The notes: a model not told the origin generated them from the letters alone. 64,000 bases of DNA from Streptomyces sp. NBC_00525 (GCF_036346595.1 NZ_CP107834.1:4836001-4900000), one strand, 5' to 3'; counted from the stretch's first letter, positions 23,312 through 32,299 are shown. Program-made: numbers and translations.

Positions 23312-23962
23312 ATGGACCGGGAACCCGCGCGCGTCATCACCCTGATCGTCGTCGACGACCACCCCGTCGTACGGGACGGACTGCGCGGGATGTTCGCCTC
23401 CGCACCGGAGTTCCGGGTGCTCGGCGAGGCGGCCGACGGGGTCGAGGGCGTCGAGATGACCGCCCGGCTCGACCCCGACGTGGTGCTGATGGACCTGCGG
23501 ATGCCGGGCGGCGGCGGGGTCGCCGCGATCACCGAGCTGACCCGGCGCGGCGCCCGCTCCAAGGTCCTCGTCCTCACCACGTACGACACCGACTCCGACA
23601 CCCTGCCCGCGATCGAGGCGGGCGCGACCGGCTACCTCCTCAAGGACGCGCCCCGCGAGGAGCTGTTCACCGCCGTCCGGGCCGCCGCCGACGGCCGTAC
23701 CGTCCTGTCGCCCGCCGTGGCCTCCCGGCTCGTCTCGGCGGTCCGCGCCCCGGCCGCCCCCGGCAACGAGACCCTGTCCGCCCGCGAGCGCGAGGTGCTG
23801 ACGCTGGTGGCTCGCGGCACCTCCAACCGGGAGATCGCCGCCGAGCTGTTCATCAGCGAGGCCACCGTGAAGACCCATCTCACCCATATGTTTGCCAAGT
23901 TGGGCGTCAAGGACCGGGCCGCCGCCGTCGCCGCCGGCTACGACCGGGGCATCCTGGGCTGA
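23312..23962 (+). CDS. NarL/LuxR-family response regulator
   Basis: Two-domain regulator of 216 residues. The receiver has acidic pair VVDDHP (about 14-18), phosphorylation site Asp61 in VVLMDLRMP, and conserved Thr/Lys in LTTYDT and LLKDAP. The LuxR-type helix-turn-helix (about 152-216) contains LSAREREVLTLVARG and EATVKTHL. It surely pairs with the adjacent NarL-type kinase. The likely target is the upstream ABC-2 transporter operon. Confidence 0.93.
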   Translation: MDREPARVITLIVVDDHPVVRDGLRGMFASAPEFRVLGEAADGVEGVEMTARLDPDVVLMDLRMPGGGGVAAITELTRRGARSKVLVLTTYDTDSDTLPAIEAGATGYLLKDAPREELFTAVRAAADGRTVLSPAVASRLVSAVRAPAAPGNETLSAREREVLTLVARGTSNREIAAELFISEATVKTHLTHMFAKLGVKDRAAAVAAGYDRGILG

Positions 23963-24026
23963 GCCGCCCCCGCCCGGACGGCCCGCACCCACGTTTCCCC
24001 CGGCCCGCCCCCGTCGTTGGCGGGTC

Positions 24027-25256
24027 ATGAATCACGTAGCGAAGAAGGCGGCGGCGCGCCGGACCGCCGCACCGGCCGGGCCGGGGACGCTCGCCGTACT
24101 GGTCCTGCTGGCCGTGCTCACGGCATGTTCGGGCGCCGGCTCGTTCCTGGGCGGGAAGTCCGGGGCGCAGCGGGAGGCGATCCGGATCGTCCCCGCCGAC
24201 CGGGCCGAGGACGTCCGCGCGGACGGACCGCTGGAGGTGCGGGTGCCGGACGGGCGGCTGGAGAGCGTCCGGGTGCGGCGGATCGAGGACGCGCGGGAGG
24301 AGGAGGTGCCGGGCGCCGTCGCCGGGGACGGCCGTTCCTGGGCGCCGAAGAAGGGGACCCGGCTGGCGCTCGCCGCCAAGTACGCCGTGGACGCGGTGGC
24401 GGTGGACGGCGACGGCCACCGCGCGGCCCGGCACACCACCTTCACCACGGCGGTCCCCGGGCACCGCTTCATCGGCTACTTCAAGCCGGAGAACCGCTCC
24501 ACGGTCGGTACCGGGATGATCGTGTCGTTCGAGTTCAGCCGCCCGGTGACCCGGCGCGCGGCGGTGGAGCGGGCGATCCGGGTGACCGCCGATCCGCCGG
24601 TGGCCGTCGCGGGGCACTGGTTCGGCCGGAACAGGCTGGACTTCCGCCCGGCCGCCTACTGGGAGCCGGGCACCGAGGTCACGGTGGACATCGGGCTGCG
24701 CGACGTGGAGGGCGCGCCGGGGGTGTACGGCAGCCAGGACAAGACCGTGCGGTTCACGGTGGGCCGGGAGCAGATCTCGCGGGTGGACGTCGCCGCGCAC
24801 ACGATGGAGGTGCGCCGCGACGGGGAGCTGGTCTCCACCCTCCCGGTCACCGCGGGCTCCGATTCCACCCGCACGTACAACGGGAAGATGGTGGTCAGCG
24901 AGATGCACGAGGTGACGCGGATGAACGGCGACACCGTCGGCTTCGGCGGCGAGTACGACATCAAGGACGTGCCGCACGCCATCCGGCTGACCAGGTCCGG
25001 CACCTTCCTGCACGGCAACTACTGGTCCGACGACGAGGTGTTCGGCTCCACCAACGTCAGCCACGGCTGCATCGGGCTGCGTGACGTCCGGGGCGGCAGC
25101 GGCTCGACCCCGGCCGGCTGGTTCTTCGACCGCACCCTCGTCGGGGACGTGGTCGAGGTCGTCAACTCGCGGGACAGGACGGTCGCGCCGGACAACGGCC
25201 TGGGCGGCTGGAACCTCACCTGGAACCAGTGGCGGGCGGGCTCCGCCGCGCGCTGA
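24027..25256 (+). CDS. L,D-transpeptidase lipoprotein (first of tandem pair)
   Basis: Makes 3-3 cross-links in peptidoglycan (YkuD fold) outside the membrane. It has 409 residues. A basic N-terminus and hydrophobic core end in lipobox LTAC with lipidated Cys34. Two Ig-like domains follow (about 50-250), then the YkuD domain with motif SHGCIGLRDV, the catalytic Cys being near 347 and a conserved His-Gly HGNYW upstream. ATG 24027 was chosen because it directly precedes the signal peptide. It is closely similar in plan to the next gene, pointing to an old tandem duplication. Confidence 0.92.
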   Translation: MNHVAKKAAARRTAAPAGPGTLAVLVLLAVLTACSGAGSFLGGKSGAQREAIRIVPADRAEDVRADGPLEVRVPDGRLESVRVRRIEDAREEEVPGAVAGDGRSWAPKKGTRLALAAKYAVDAVAVDGDGHRAARHTTFTTAVPGHRFIGYFKPENRSTVGTGMIVSFEFSRPVTRRAAVERAIRVTADPPVAVAGHWFGRNRLDFRPAAYWEPGTEVTVDIGLRDVEGAPGVYGSQDKTVRFTVGREQISRVDVAAHTMEVRRDGELVSTLPVTAGSDSTRTYNGKMVVSEMHEVTRMNGDTVGFGGEYDIKDVPHAIRLTRSGTFLHGNYWSDDEVFGSTNVSHGCIGLRDVRGGSGSTPAGWFFDRTLVGDVVEVVNSRDRTVAPDNGLGGWNLTWNQWRAGSAAR

Positions 25257-25267
25257 CCACTTGGGAC

Positions 25268-25295
25268 GGAACGGTGACATTTCCGGGGCGATCTG
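25268..25295 (+). promoter_or_regulatory. Possible ECF-sigma promoter before second L,D-transpeptidase gene
   Basis: GGAAC at 25268-25272 is followed after 19 bp by TCT in the 156-bp gap before the second transpeptidase gene. This resembles envelope-stress sigma factor promoters, which are known to drive such genes in Streptomyces. A TTATCT near 25314 is an alternative ordinary -10. Confidence 0.25.
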
Positions 25296-25412
25296 CCCAC
25301 AGTCGGTGTGATTATCTCTTTACTGAGCGCGCAGGTGCAGCGCGCGGGGGCGGGAACCCACGGGTTCCCGGGGCCTTGGCGGGGCCAGGCCGTGTGAGGG
25401 GAGACGACCACA

Positions 25413-26669
25413 TTGAACGGGCAGCCGATATCGGGGACATCGGCCGTGGCGGGCGGCGGACGACGGGTGCGCAGGGTCACCGGTCTGCCGGCGCTGGCGA
25501 TGGGCGCGCTGCTGCTGCTGGTGACGGCGTGCGGCGGGGGCGGCACCGACGGCGGCAAGGCGGGGTCGGCCAAGGCGGGCGGGGTCGCGGAGCAGGACAC
25601 CAGCGCCTCGCAGGCCGTGGTGACCGTCGCGCCCGAGGACGGCACCGACGACGTCGCCACCAGCGGCGCGCTGAAGATCACGGCGGAGCGGGGGAAGCTG
25701 ACCACGGTCAAGGTCTCCGACCCCAAGGGCGGCGAGGTCGAGGGCACGATCGCGGCCGACGGCGCGAGCTGGACGCCCGAGAGGCACCTGGCGGCGGCGA
25801 CCAAGTACAAGGTCCACGCGGTGGCCAAGGACGCCAAGGGCCGCGAGTCCGCGAAGGACACCACCTTCACCACGCTCGTCCCCAAGAACACCTTCATCGG
25901 CCAGTACACCCCGGAGGACGGCTCGACGGTCGGCGTCGGCATGCCGGTCTCCATCCACTTCACGCGGGGCATCACCGCCCCCGAGGCCGTCGAGAAGGCC
26001 ATCAAGGTGACCGCCGAACCGGCCGTCCCGGTCGAGGGCCACTGGTTCGGCAACGACCGCCTGGACTTCCGCCCCGAGAAGTACTGGGCGGCCGGCACCA
26101 AGGTGACCGTCGAGCTGAACCTCGACGGCGTGGAGGGCCGGCCCGGCGTCTACGGCAAGCAGGCCAAGACCGTCTCCTTCACCATCGGCCGCAGCCAGGT
26201 CAGCACGGTCGACGCCAAGTCGCACCGGATGAAGGTCGTCCGCGACGGCGAGCAGATCAAGGACATCCCGATCTCGGCGGGCGCCCCGGCCACCACCACG
26301 TACAACGGCCAGATGGTCATCAGCGAGAAGCTGCGGGTCACCCGGATGAACGGGGACACCGTCGGCTTCGGCGGCGAGTACGACATCAAGGACGTGCCGC
26401 ACGCGATGCGCCTGTCCACCTCGGGCACCTTCATCCACGGCAACTACTGGGGCGGGCCCGGCGTCTTCGGCAGCGCCAACACCAGCCACGGCTGCGTCGG
26501 CCTCCAGGACGTGCGCGGCGGCGGCGACTCGAAGATGCCCGCGGCCTGGTTCTTCGACAACTCGCTCATCGGCGACGTCGTCGTCGTGGAGAACTCCCAG
26601 GACAAGACGATCAGTCCGGACAACGGTCTCAACGGCTGGAACATGAGCTGGTCGGAGTGGACCGCCTGA
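25413..26669 (+). CDS. L,D-transpeptidase lipoprotein (second of tandem pair)
   Basis: It has 418 residues and the same domain order as its neighbour: signal peptide with lipobox LVTAC (Cys40), two Ig-like domains, and a YkuD domain with SHGCVGLQDV (catalytic Cys near 360) and HGNYWGG. The start is TTG at 25413, supported by GGGGAG about 10 nt upstream. No ATG or GTG lies closer to the signal peptide with a better ribosome site. Residues 41-70 are Gly/Lys-rich. The two genes differ most in the linker and the first Ig domain. A terminator follows at once. Confidence 0.92.
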   Translation: MNGQPISGTSAVAGGGRRVRRVTGLPALAMGALLLLVTACGGGGTDGGKAGSAKAGGVAEQDTSASQAVVTVAPEDGTDDVATSGALKITAERGKLTTVKVSDPKGGEVEGTIAADGASWTPERHLAAATKYKVHAVAKDAKGRESAKDTTFTTLVPKNTFIGQYTPEDGSTVGVGMPVSIHFTRGITAPEAVEKAIKVTAEPAVPVEGHWFGNDRLDFRPEKYWAAGTKVTVELNLDGVEGRPGVYGKQAKTVSFTIGRSQVSTVDAKSHRMKVVRDGEQIKDIPISAGAPATTTYNGQMVISEKLRVTRMNGDTVGFGGEYDIKDVPHAMRLSTSGTFIHGNYWGGPGVFGSANTSHGCVGLQDVRGGGDSKMPAAWFFDNSLIGDVVVVENSQDKTISPDNGLNGWNMSWSEWTA

Positions 26670-26689
26670 CCGGCGCTCCCGGACCGTAC

Positions 26690-26727
26690 GGCGGGCCCGG
26701 CACCGGACACCCGGTGCCGGGCCCGCC
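26690..26727. terminator. Terminator after L,D-transpeptidase pair
   Basis: A 17-bp perfect GC-rich stem with loop ACAC (arms 26690-26706 and 26711-26727), starting 20 bp after the stop codon. Confidence 0.85.
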
Positions 26728-26783
26728 CGCGTCCGCCGCCCCGCCCGGTGCCGCACGGGTTAGCGCCGGTTAACCTGCCTGAC

Positions 26784-27551
26784 ATGACCGTAACCCTCGA
26801 AGCAAGCGGCGGCGTCGGCACCATCCGGCTGGACCGCCCGCCGATGAACGCCCTGGACGTCGCGACCCAGGACCGGCTGCGCGAACTGGCCGAAGAGGCG
26901 TCCCGGCGCGACGACATCAGGGCCGTGGTGCTCTACGGCGGCGAGAAGGTGTTCGCGGCCGGCGCGGACATCAAGGAGATGCAGGCCATGGACCACGCGG
27001 CGATGGTGCTGCGCTCCAAGGCCCTCCAGGACTCCTTCACCGCCGTGGCCCGCATCCCCAAGCCCGTCGTCGCGGCCGTCACCGGGTACGCGCTGGGCGG
27101 CGGCTGCGAACTCGCCCTCTGCGCGGACTTCCGGATCGCCGGGGACAACGCGCGGCTCGGCCAGCCGGAGATCCTGCTCGGCCTCATTCCGGGCGCCGGC
27201 GGCACCCAGCGGCTCGCCCGGCTGGTGGGCCCCGCCAAGGCCAAGGACCTCATCTTCACCGGCCGGCACGTCAAGGCGGACGAGGCCCTGACCATGGGCC
27301 TGGTGGACCGCGTGGTGCCCGCCGCCGAGGTGTACGAGCAGGCGCACGCCTGGGCGGCCCGGCTGGCGAAGGGCCCCGCGCTGGCCCTGCGCGCGGCCAA
27401 GGAGGCCGTCGATGCCGGACTGGAGACGGACATCGACACCGGCCTCACGATCGAGCGAACCTGGTTCGCAGGTCTGTTCGCCACGGAGGACCGGGAGCGC
27501 GGAATGCGCAGCTTTGTGGAGGAGGGTCCGGGCAAGGCGAAGTTCCTCTGA
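26784..27551 (+). CDS. Enoyl-CoA hydratase/isomerase family protein
   Basis: Crotonase-fold enzyme of 255 residues, likely hydrating enoyl-CoA in fatty-acid breakdown. The oxyanion-hole segments are FAAGADIKEM (about 59-68) and GYALGGGCELAL; catalytic Glu residues lie near 110 (GGCEL) and 129 (GQPEILLG), followed by PGAGGTQRL. Both acids are present, so true hydratase activity is likely. It stands alone between terminators. TAACCT ends 7 nt before ATG 26784 and there is no ribosome site, so the mRNA may be leaderless. Confidence 0.9.
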   Translation: MTVTLEASGGVGTIRLDRPPMNALDVATQDRLRELAEEASRRDDIRAVVLYGGEKVFAAGADIKEMQAMDHAAMVLRSKALQDSFTAVARIPKPVVAAVTGYALGGGCELALCADFRIAGDNARLGQPEILLGLIPGAGGTQRLARLVGPAKAKDLIFTGRHVKADEALTMGLVDRVVPAAEVYEQAHAWAARLAKGPALALRAAKEAVDAGLETDIDTGLTIERTWFAGLFATEDRERGMRSFVEEGPGKAKFL

Positions 27552-27812
27552 CCGTCTCTGACCGAACACCGATGGAGAACGCGTACGGGCGCGTTCATCC
27601 GTGCGGGCGGATTGGCGAAAGCGCGGGGGGACCCCGGGAACCGCCGGGGCCCCCTCTCGCGTGAACTCCGAAAGGGGCATCGTCGCCGCAGGTCAGAACG
27701 CGTATTCCGAGGCGCGACATGCCACTGGCATATGCCGGTTGCCGCTCGGGGGAGGGCTGATTGCCGGTCGGGGATTCCCCCGGAACGGCCCCGGAGGGCC
27801 CGCCGTGCGGCC

Positions 27813-28328
27813 ATGATGGTGTGCATGGCGGGCCTGGAGGGTGTGGAGCAGCCGCGACCGCGCAGCAGCGCGACAGCGGCACGGAGATTGCCGGCCGTCG
27901 AGGACGAACAGGCGTTCAAAGCGCTGGAGTTGTTCGGAAACCCGACGGAGGAGGAAGTGCGGCTGCCCTCCCGTCCGGAGTCCGCCGCCACCGCCCGGCG
28001 GCTCACCGGATGCGTCATCCTGCATCAGTGGGCGCTCTCCCCGCAGGCCGCCGAACACGCCGTGCTGCTCGTCTCCGAACTCGTCGGCAACGCCGTGCGG
28101 CACACCGGCGCCCGCGTCTTCGGGTTACGCATGCTGCGCCGCCGCGGCTGGATCAGGATCGAGGTGCGCGACCCCTCACGGGGGCTGCCCTGTCTGATGC
28201 CGGTCCGCGAGATGGACATCAGCGGGCGCGGCCTGATGCTCGTGGACAAGCTCTCCGACCGCTGGGGCGTGGACCTCTTACCGCGCGGCAAGACCACCTG
28301 GTTCGAGATGCGCATCTCCGACCGCTGA
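27813..28328 (+). CDS. RsbW-like ATP-binding (anti-sigma kinase-type) protein with two TTA codons
   Basis: Single-domain HATPase_c_2 protein of about 171 residues, of the family that includes RsbW/SpoIIAB-like anti-sigma kinases common in Streptomyces. The N-box is LVSELVGNAVRHT (about 91-103), G1 EVRDPSRGLP and G2 SGRGLMLVDKLSDRWG. The N-terminal 55 residues are not part of the fold. Three ATGs (27813, 27816, 27825) can serve as start; GGAGGG lies about 15 nt upstream. Two in-frame TTA leucine codons (28125-28127, residue 105; 28278-28280, residue 156) imply dependence on the bldA tRNA. The partner sigma or anti-anti-sigma factor is not linked. Confidence 0.82.
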   Translation: MMVCMAGLEGVEQPRPRSSATAARRLPAVEDEQAFKALELFGNPTEEEVRLPSRPESAATARRLTGCVILHQWALSPQAAEHAVLLVSELVGNAVRHTGARVFGLRMLRRRGWIRIEVRDPSRGLPCLMPVREMDISGRGLMLVDKLSDRWGVDLLPRGKTTWFEMRISDR

Positions 28329-28377
28329 CCGACCCCGCCCCCCGTCCGGGCCCGCGGAGAACCCGCCTCCGGGAACG

Positions 28378-28423
28378 CAGAAGCCCCCGGAATGGCCGTG
28401 GTGCGGCGCCTCGGGGGCTTCTG
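28378..28423 (+). terminator. Terminator after RsbW-like gene
   Basis: A 12-bp perfect stem (28378-28389 with 28412-28423) encloses a 22-nt loop, 50 bp after the stop. Confidence 0.75.
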
Positions 28424-28429
28424 TGGGGG

Positions 28430-28765
28430 ACCGTGAAATGGGGGGTGTGTTCACGGCCGCATGTGACGACCTGGCTCGGGTCGGAGGAGGTCGTGACACC
28501 GACTATGACAGAGGGGCGACCCTCTGGCCAAAGCGACAAACTCTTCACTTCTATGACAAAAGCGGACAGTTTAGAGGTGAAATGTAGGTGTGTTGGGTCA
28601 CTTGCCTGCAAATCCATGAATATTCATGAATGCTCCGGCATGTTCTGTTGATCATCCACGATGTGGACAGCGGTCGCGGAGGGGACCCACCGGCCGCCGA
28701 ATGGGCCGCGCGGGGCGCCCGTTAATCTGAGCATCGTCAGACAGTCCTACGAAGGGGGCGGAACA
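28430..28765 (+). promoter_or_regulatory. AT-rich upstream region of the EF-hand gene, with palindrome and repeats
   Basis: A 336-bp stretch with no gene and far more A/T than the surroundings. It holds: hairpin CAGAGGG-GCGA-CCCTCTG (28509-28526); the word CTATGACA twice (near 28503 and 28551); a Crp-like match GTG-N6-GTCAC (28588-28601); and the perfect 14-bp palindrome CATGAATATTCATG (28615-28628), immediately followed by another AATG so that CATGAAT occurs twice, 10 bp apart. The EF-hand gene has a clear ribosome site AAGGGGG before its ATG. The region therefore looks like a complex promoter. Confidence 0.55.
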
Positions 28766-28981
28766 ATGGCGGACATCGAGTCGGCGCGCAAGGCGTTCGA
28801 GCGGTACGACCTGAACGGCGACGGGTTGATCTCGGCTGCCGAGTACAAGAGCGTCATGGCCCAGCTGGGTGACCCCTACGTCACCGAGCCGGTCGCGCAG
28901 GCCGTGATCAACTCCCACGACACCAACGGCGACGGGCTCCTCACCTTCGACGAGTTCTGGGCCGCGCAGAACAAGGGCTGA
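28766..28981 (+). CDS. Small EF-hand calcium-binding protein
   Basis: Seventy-one residues with two canonical EF-hand loops, DLNGDGLISAAE (residues 15-26) and DTNGDGLLTFDE (52-63). All six calcium ligand positions are filled in both. It has no signal peptide, so it is cytoplasmic. It resembles the Cab family of calcium-binding proteins studied in S. coelicolor (calmodulin-like, short). ATG 28766 was chosen for the GAAGGGGGCG ribosome site just upstream. It stands alone behind an AT-rich regulatory region and ends at a hairpin. A calcium sensor or buffer role is inferred from family only. Confidence 0.9.
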   Translation: MADIESARKAFERYDLNGDGLISAAEYKSVMAQLGDPYVTEPVAQAVINSHDTNGDGLLTFDEFWAAQNKG

Positions 28982-28988
28982 CCGCGAC

Positions 28989-29018
28989 CGGACACCCCTG
29001 ACTCAGGGGGTGTTCCGG
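28989..29018. terminator. Hairpin between EF-hand and esterase genes
   Basis: An imperfect stem (CACCCC pairs with GGGGTG, flanked by CGG/CCG and TGA/TCA pairs, with small bulges) lies 8 bp after the EF-hand stop. It covers the stop codon of the convergent esterase gene. Confidence 0.55.
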
Positions 29019-30487
29019 CGCCCGCCCCGCCGGTACGGGGGCCAGCCGCGCAGTTCGTCGTCACGCGGGGCCCGGACCACCGCCGGGGCACCGGGCCCGA
29101 AGCGCATCACCGGGCGCGAGGCGTCCCACCCCGGCCAGCCGGGCGCGCCGGACACCGCGAACCGCACCCACGCCGCGTGCATCGCGCCGGCCAGCTCCTG
29201 GGGCGCGTCGTACCCCGCCAGCGCCACCGCGTCCGGGGTGCGCAGGGTGTCGAAGACGAAACCGATCTCCAGCCCGTGACAGGCCCCGAGCCCCCCGACC
29301 GGGGACGGCCAGCCGAACTCGTACAGATGCGTGGTGCCGGGGGCGCGGGCGTCGGCCAGCCGGTTCAGCGGCACCCGAAGCAGCAGATCGGTGGCAAGCG
29401 CGCCGAGCAACTCGCCGCGCGTGGCGCCGGGCCGGTTGGCGCGGTACGTACGGACCGTGGCGCGCGGCACCCGCGACTTCAGCAGCGCCAGCCGCAGCCT
29501 CGTACGGGAGAGCCGTTCGGTCAGCCCGCTCGGCACGAACCACAGCCGGTACTCCTCGGTGTTCGAGCCCATCAGCAGCCCCACCCCGGCCCCGGCCCCG
29601 TCGAGCAGGGCCTCCAGCGGGTCGCGGGGCAGCAGCTCGCCGTCCACCACCAGCCGGAACGCGTGCCCGCCGGTCAGCGGTGAGCCCCCGTCCGTCACGG
29701 CGCCCTGCGCCGCCAGCAGCGCCGCCGGGTCCACCCCGGCCAGAGCCCGCGCCGTCGCCGCCACCCCGAGCCGCCGCGCGACGAGTTCCGTGGTCCGCCG
29801 CGCCTCGGCCACGGGCAGCGCCGAGGGGACGCCGCTCTGCAGCACCGCCCGCCGGAACAGCCCGTGCGCCCGCGGCGCGGAGAGCAGCGCCCCGATGCCG
29901 ATGGCGCCCGCCGACTCGCCGCACAGCGTGACCCGGTCCGGATCGCCGCCGAACGCCGCGATGTTGTCCCGCACCCAGCCCAGGGCAGCCAGCTGGTCGA
30001 GCAGCCCCCGGTTGGCCGGCGCGTCCGGGAGCACGGCGAACCCCTCCATGCCCAGCCGGTAGTTGACCGACACGCACACCACCCCGTCGCGGGCGAACGC
30101 CGTGCCGTCGTACAGCGGAAGGGCGGAGGAGCCGTGCAGCAGGTTGCCGCCGTGCACCCAGACCAGCACCGGCAGCCCGGCGCCCGCGGGGTCCGGCGTC
30201 CACACATTGAGGTTCAGGCAGTCCTCGCCCGGCACCGAGGGGTCGGCCAGCAGCCGGTCGAGCGGCGGGGCGTAGGGCCGCTTGGGCGCGGTCGGCCCGA
30301 ACGCGGTGGCCGCCCGCACCCCGGTCCAGGGCTCCGGCGGCGCGGGCGCCCCGAAGCGCCGTGCGCCGACCGGGGCCGCCGCGTACGGGATGCCACGGAA
30401 CACGGCGACCCCGCGCTCGTACGTGCCGCGCACGGTGCCGTGGACCGTCTCGGCGTACGGCGCGGGCGGCGGGGACGGGTCTGCCAT
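29003..30487 (-). CDS. Type-B carboxylesterase/lipase family protein
   Basis: Alpha/beta hydrolase of 494 residues with the usual carboxylesterase layout. The N-terminal signature region FRGIPYAAAPVGARRF is followed by EDCLNLNVW, the oxyanion motif WVHGGNLLHGS, and the nucleophile elbow LCGESAGAIG (Ser near 190). The acid lies in SNTEEYRLW and the His in GACHGLEIGFVF. No signal peptide is seen, so it is probably cytoplasmic. The natural substrate is unknown; such enzymes often hydrolyse small esters. The next gene on the same strand (metG) ends about 105 bp past this gene's start codon, so this gene may be read as the second of two. Confidence 0.9.
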   Translation of the reverse strand: MADPSPPPAPYAETVHGTVRGTYERGVAVFRGIPYAAAPVGARRFGAPAPPEPWTGVRAATAFGPTAPKRPYAPPLDRLLADPSVPGEDCLNLNVWTPDPAGAGLPVLVWVHGGNLLHGSSALPLYDGTAFARDGVVCVSVNYRLGMEGFAVLPDAPANRGLLDQLAALGWVRDNIAAFGGDPDRVTLCGESAGAIGIGALLSAPRAHGLFRRAVLQSGVPSALPVAEARRTTELVARRLGVAATARALAGVDPAALLAAQGAVTDGGSPLTGGHAFRLVVDGELLPRDPLEALLDGAGAGVGLLMGSNTEEYRLWFVPSGLTERLSRTRLRLALLKSRVPRATVRTYRANRPGATRGELLGALATDLLLRVPLNRLADARAPGTTHLYEFGWPSPVGGLGACHGLEIGFVFDTLRTPDAVALAGYDAPQELAGAMHAAWVRFAVSGAPGWPGWDASRPVMRFGPGAPAVVRAPRDDELRGWPPYRRGGRRNTP

Positions 30488-30592
30488 GGCCTGCCGCCCC
30501 TTCCGCGCTCGTCGGACGTGGGCTCCAGCAGACCACGGTCCCGCCGGGGCGGCCAGGGGGAGGCCGGCGGTCCCCGGCGTACCGCGTGCGGA

Positions 30593-32299
30593 CTACTGGG
30601 CGCCGAAGCGCGAGCGCCAGGTCTCCAGGTCCTCGTCCGTGATCTTGGCGAAGAGCACCGGCGGCACCGTGAAGGCGGTCCCGGCCGGCACCGACGCCAG
30701 GGCGCGCGCCTCGTCCGCGCCGACCCACGTCGCCGAGTCGTCCGCCAGGGCGAACGCCTCGCGCATGGCCCGCGCCGACGCCGGGATGAACGGCTCCGAC
30801 ACGACCGCGTACAGGTGGATCAGGTTCATCGCGGTACGCAGGGTCAGCGCCGCGCCCTCCTGGTCGGTCTTGATCTCCAGCCAGGGGGCCTTCTCCTCCA
30901 GGTAGGAGTTGCCCGCGCTCCACAGCGCGCGCAGCGCCTGGGCGGCCTTGCGGAACTGGAGCGCCTCCAGGTGGCCCTCGTACTCCGCGAGCAGCCGCGC
31001 GATCTCCTCGCCCAGCTTGTGCTCGGCCTCCCCGGCCTCCTTGCCCGCCGGCACCTCGTCGCCGAAGCGCTTGCGGGAGAAGGACAGCACCCGGTTGACG
31101 AAGTTGCCGAGGGTGTCGGCCAGGTCCTTGTTGACCGAGGTGGCGAACAGCTCCCAGGTGAACGACGTGTCGTCCGACTCGGGGGCCTGCGCCATCAGGA
31201 AGTAGCGCCAGTAGTCGGCCGGCAGCAGTTCCAGGGCCGTGTCGGAGAAGATCCCGCGCTGCTGCGAGGTCGAGAACTTCCCGCCGTAGTAGTTGAGCCA
31301 GTTGAACGCCTTGACCAGGTCCACCCGCTTGACCGGCTCACGGGTGCCGATCTGCATCGCCGGGAACATCACCGTGTGGAACGGGACGTTGTCCTTGGCC
31401 ATGAACTGCGTGTACCGGACGTCGTCGGCCTCGTACCACCAGGACTTCCAGTCGCGGGACTCCGGCTCCAGGTCCGCCCACTCCTTCGTCGCCCCGAGGT
31501 ACTCGATGGGGGCGTCGAACCAGACGTAGAAGACCTTGCCCTCGGCCGCCAGCTCCGGCCAGGTGTCCGCGGGGACCGGCACGCCCCACTCCAGGTCGCG
31601 GGTGATCGCCCGGTCGTGCAGGCCCTCGGTGAGCCACTTGCGGGCGATCGAGGAGGCCAGCTGCGGCCACTCCTCACCGGTCTCGTCGATCCACGCCTCG
31701 ACCTCGCCGGACAGCTTCGACTGGAGCAGGAAAAGGTGCTTGGTCTCCCGGACCTCCAGCTCGCTGCTGCCGCTGATCGCGGAGCGCGGCTCGATGAGGT
31801 CGGTCGGGTCCAGCACGCGCGTGCAGTTCTCGCACTGGTCGCCGCGCGCCTTGTCGTAACCGCAGTGCGGACACGTGCCGACGATGTAGCGGTCCGGCAG
31901 GAAGCGGTCGTCGGCGATCGAGAAGACCTGGCGGATCGCCCGCTCCTCGATGAAGCCGTTCTCGTGGAGCTTGCGGGCGAAGTGCTGGGTGATCTCGCGG
32001 TTCTGCGCGGAGGAGCTGCGGCCGAAGTAGTCGAAGGAGAGCCCGAAGCCCTCGTAGACCGCCCGCTGCGCGTCGTGCTGCCGCGCGCAGAACTCCGCGA
32101 CCGGCAGCCCGGCCGCCTTCGCGGCCAGCTCGGCCGGGGTGCCGTGCTCGTCGGTGGCGCAGATGTACAGCGCGTCCTCGCCGCGCTGGCGCAGGTACCG
32201 TGTGTACACGTCCGCCGGGAGCATCGACCCGATCAGGTTCCCCAGGTGCTTGATCCCGTTGATGTAGGGAAGCGCGCTGGTGATCAGGTGTCGAGTCAT
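30593..32299 (-). CDS. metG: Methionyl-tRNA synthetase, zinc-knuckle type
   Basis: Charges tRNA-Met; 568 residues. HIGH-like motif HLGN (near residue 18), zinc knuckle [17 protein letters not shown] (about 144-160), KMSKS-like KFSTSQQRG (about 340), and a helical anticodon-binding domain ending near 560. There is no C-terminal tRNA-binding (EMAP-like) module. ATG 32299 was chosen for the GGGAG site 10 nt upstream. The general Streptomyces housekeeping enzyme, as I remember it, is a different, zinc-poor form of about 540 residues, so this may be a second synthetase. It sits between an esterase gene and toxin debris, which fits an accessory copy. Confidence 0.9.
   Translation of the reverse strand: MTRHLITSALPYINGIKHLGNLIGSMLPADVYTRYLRQRGEDALYICATDEHGTPAELAAKAAGLPVAEFCARQHDAQRAVYEGFGLSFDYFGRSSSAQNREITQHFARKLHENGFIEERAIRQVFSIADDRFLPDRYIVGTCPHCGYDKARGDQCENCTRVLDPTDLIEPRSAISGSSELEVRETKHLFLLQSKLSGEVEAWIDETGEEWPQLASSIARKWLTEGLHDRAITRDLEWGVPVPADTWPELAAEGKVFYVWFDAPIEYLGATKEWADLEPESRDWKSWWYEADDVRYTQFMAKDNVPFHTVMFPAMQIGTREPVKRVDLVKAFNWLNYYGGKFSTSQQRGIFSDTALELLPADYWRYFLMAQAPESDDTSFTWELFATSVNKDLADTLGNFVNRVLSFSRKRFGDEVPAGKEAGEAEHKLGEEIARLLAEYEGHLEALQFRKAAQALRALWSAGNSYLEEKAPWLEIKTDQEGAALTLRTAMNLIHLYAVVSEPFIPASARAMREAFALADDSATWVGADEARALASVPAGTAFTVPPVLFAKITDEDLETWRSRFGAQ

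Noticed and set aside
28219-28617. Minus-strand open frame across the end of the RsbW-like gene and the AT-rich gap
   Set aside because: No ribosome site, no recognisable domain, and half of it is antisense to a real gene.
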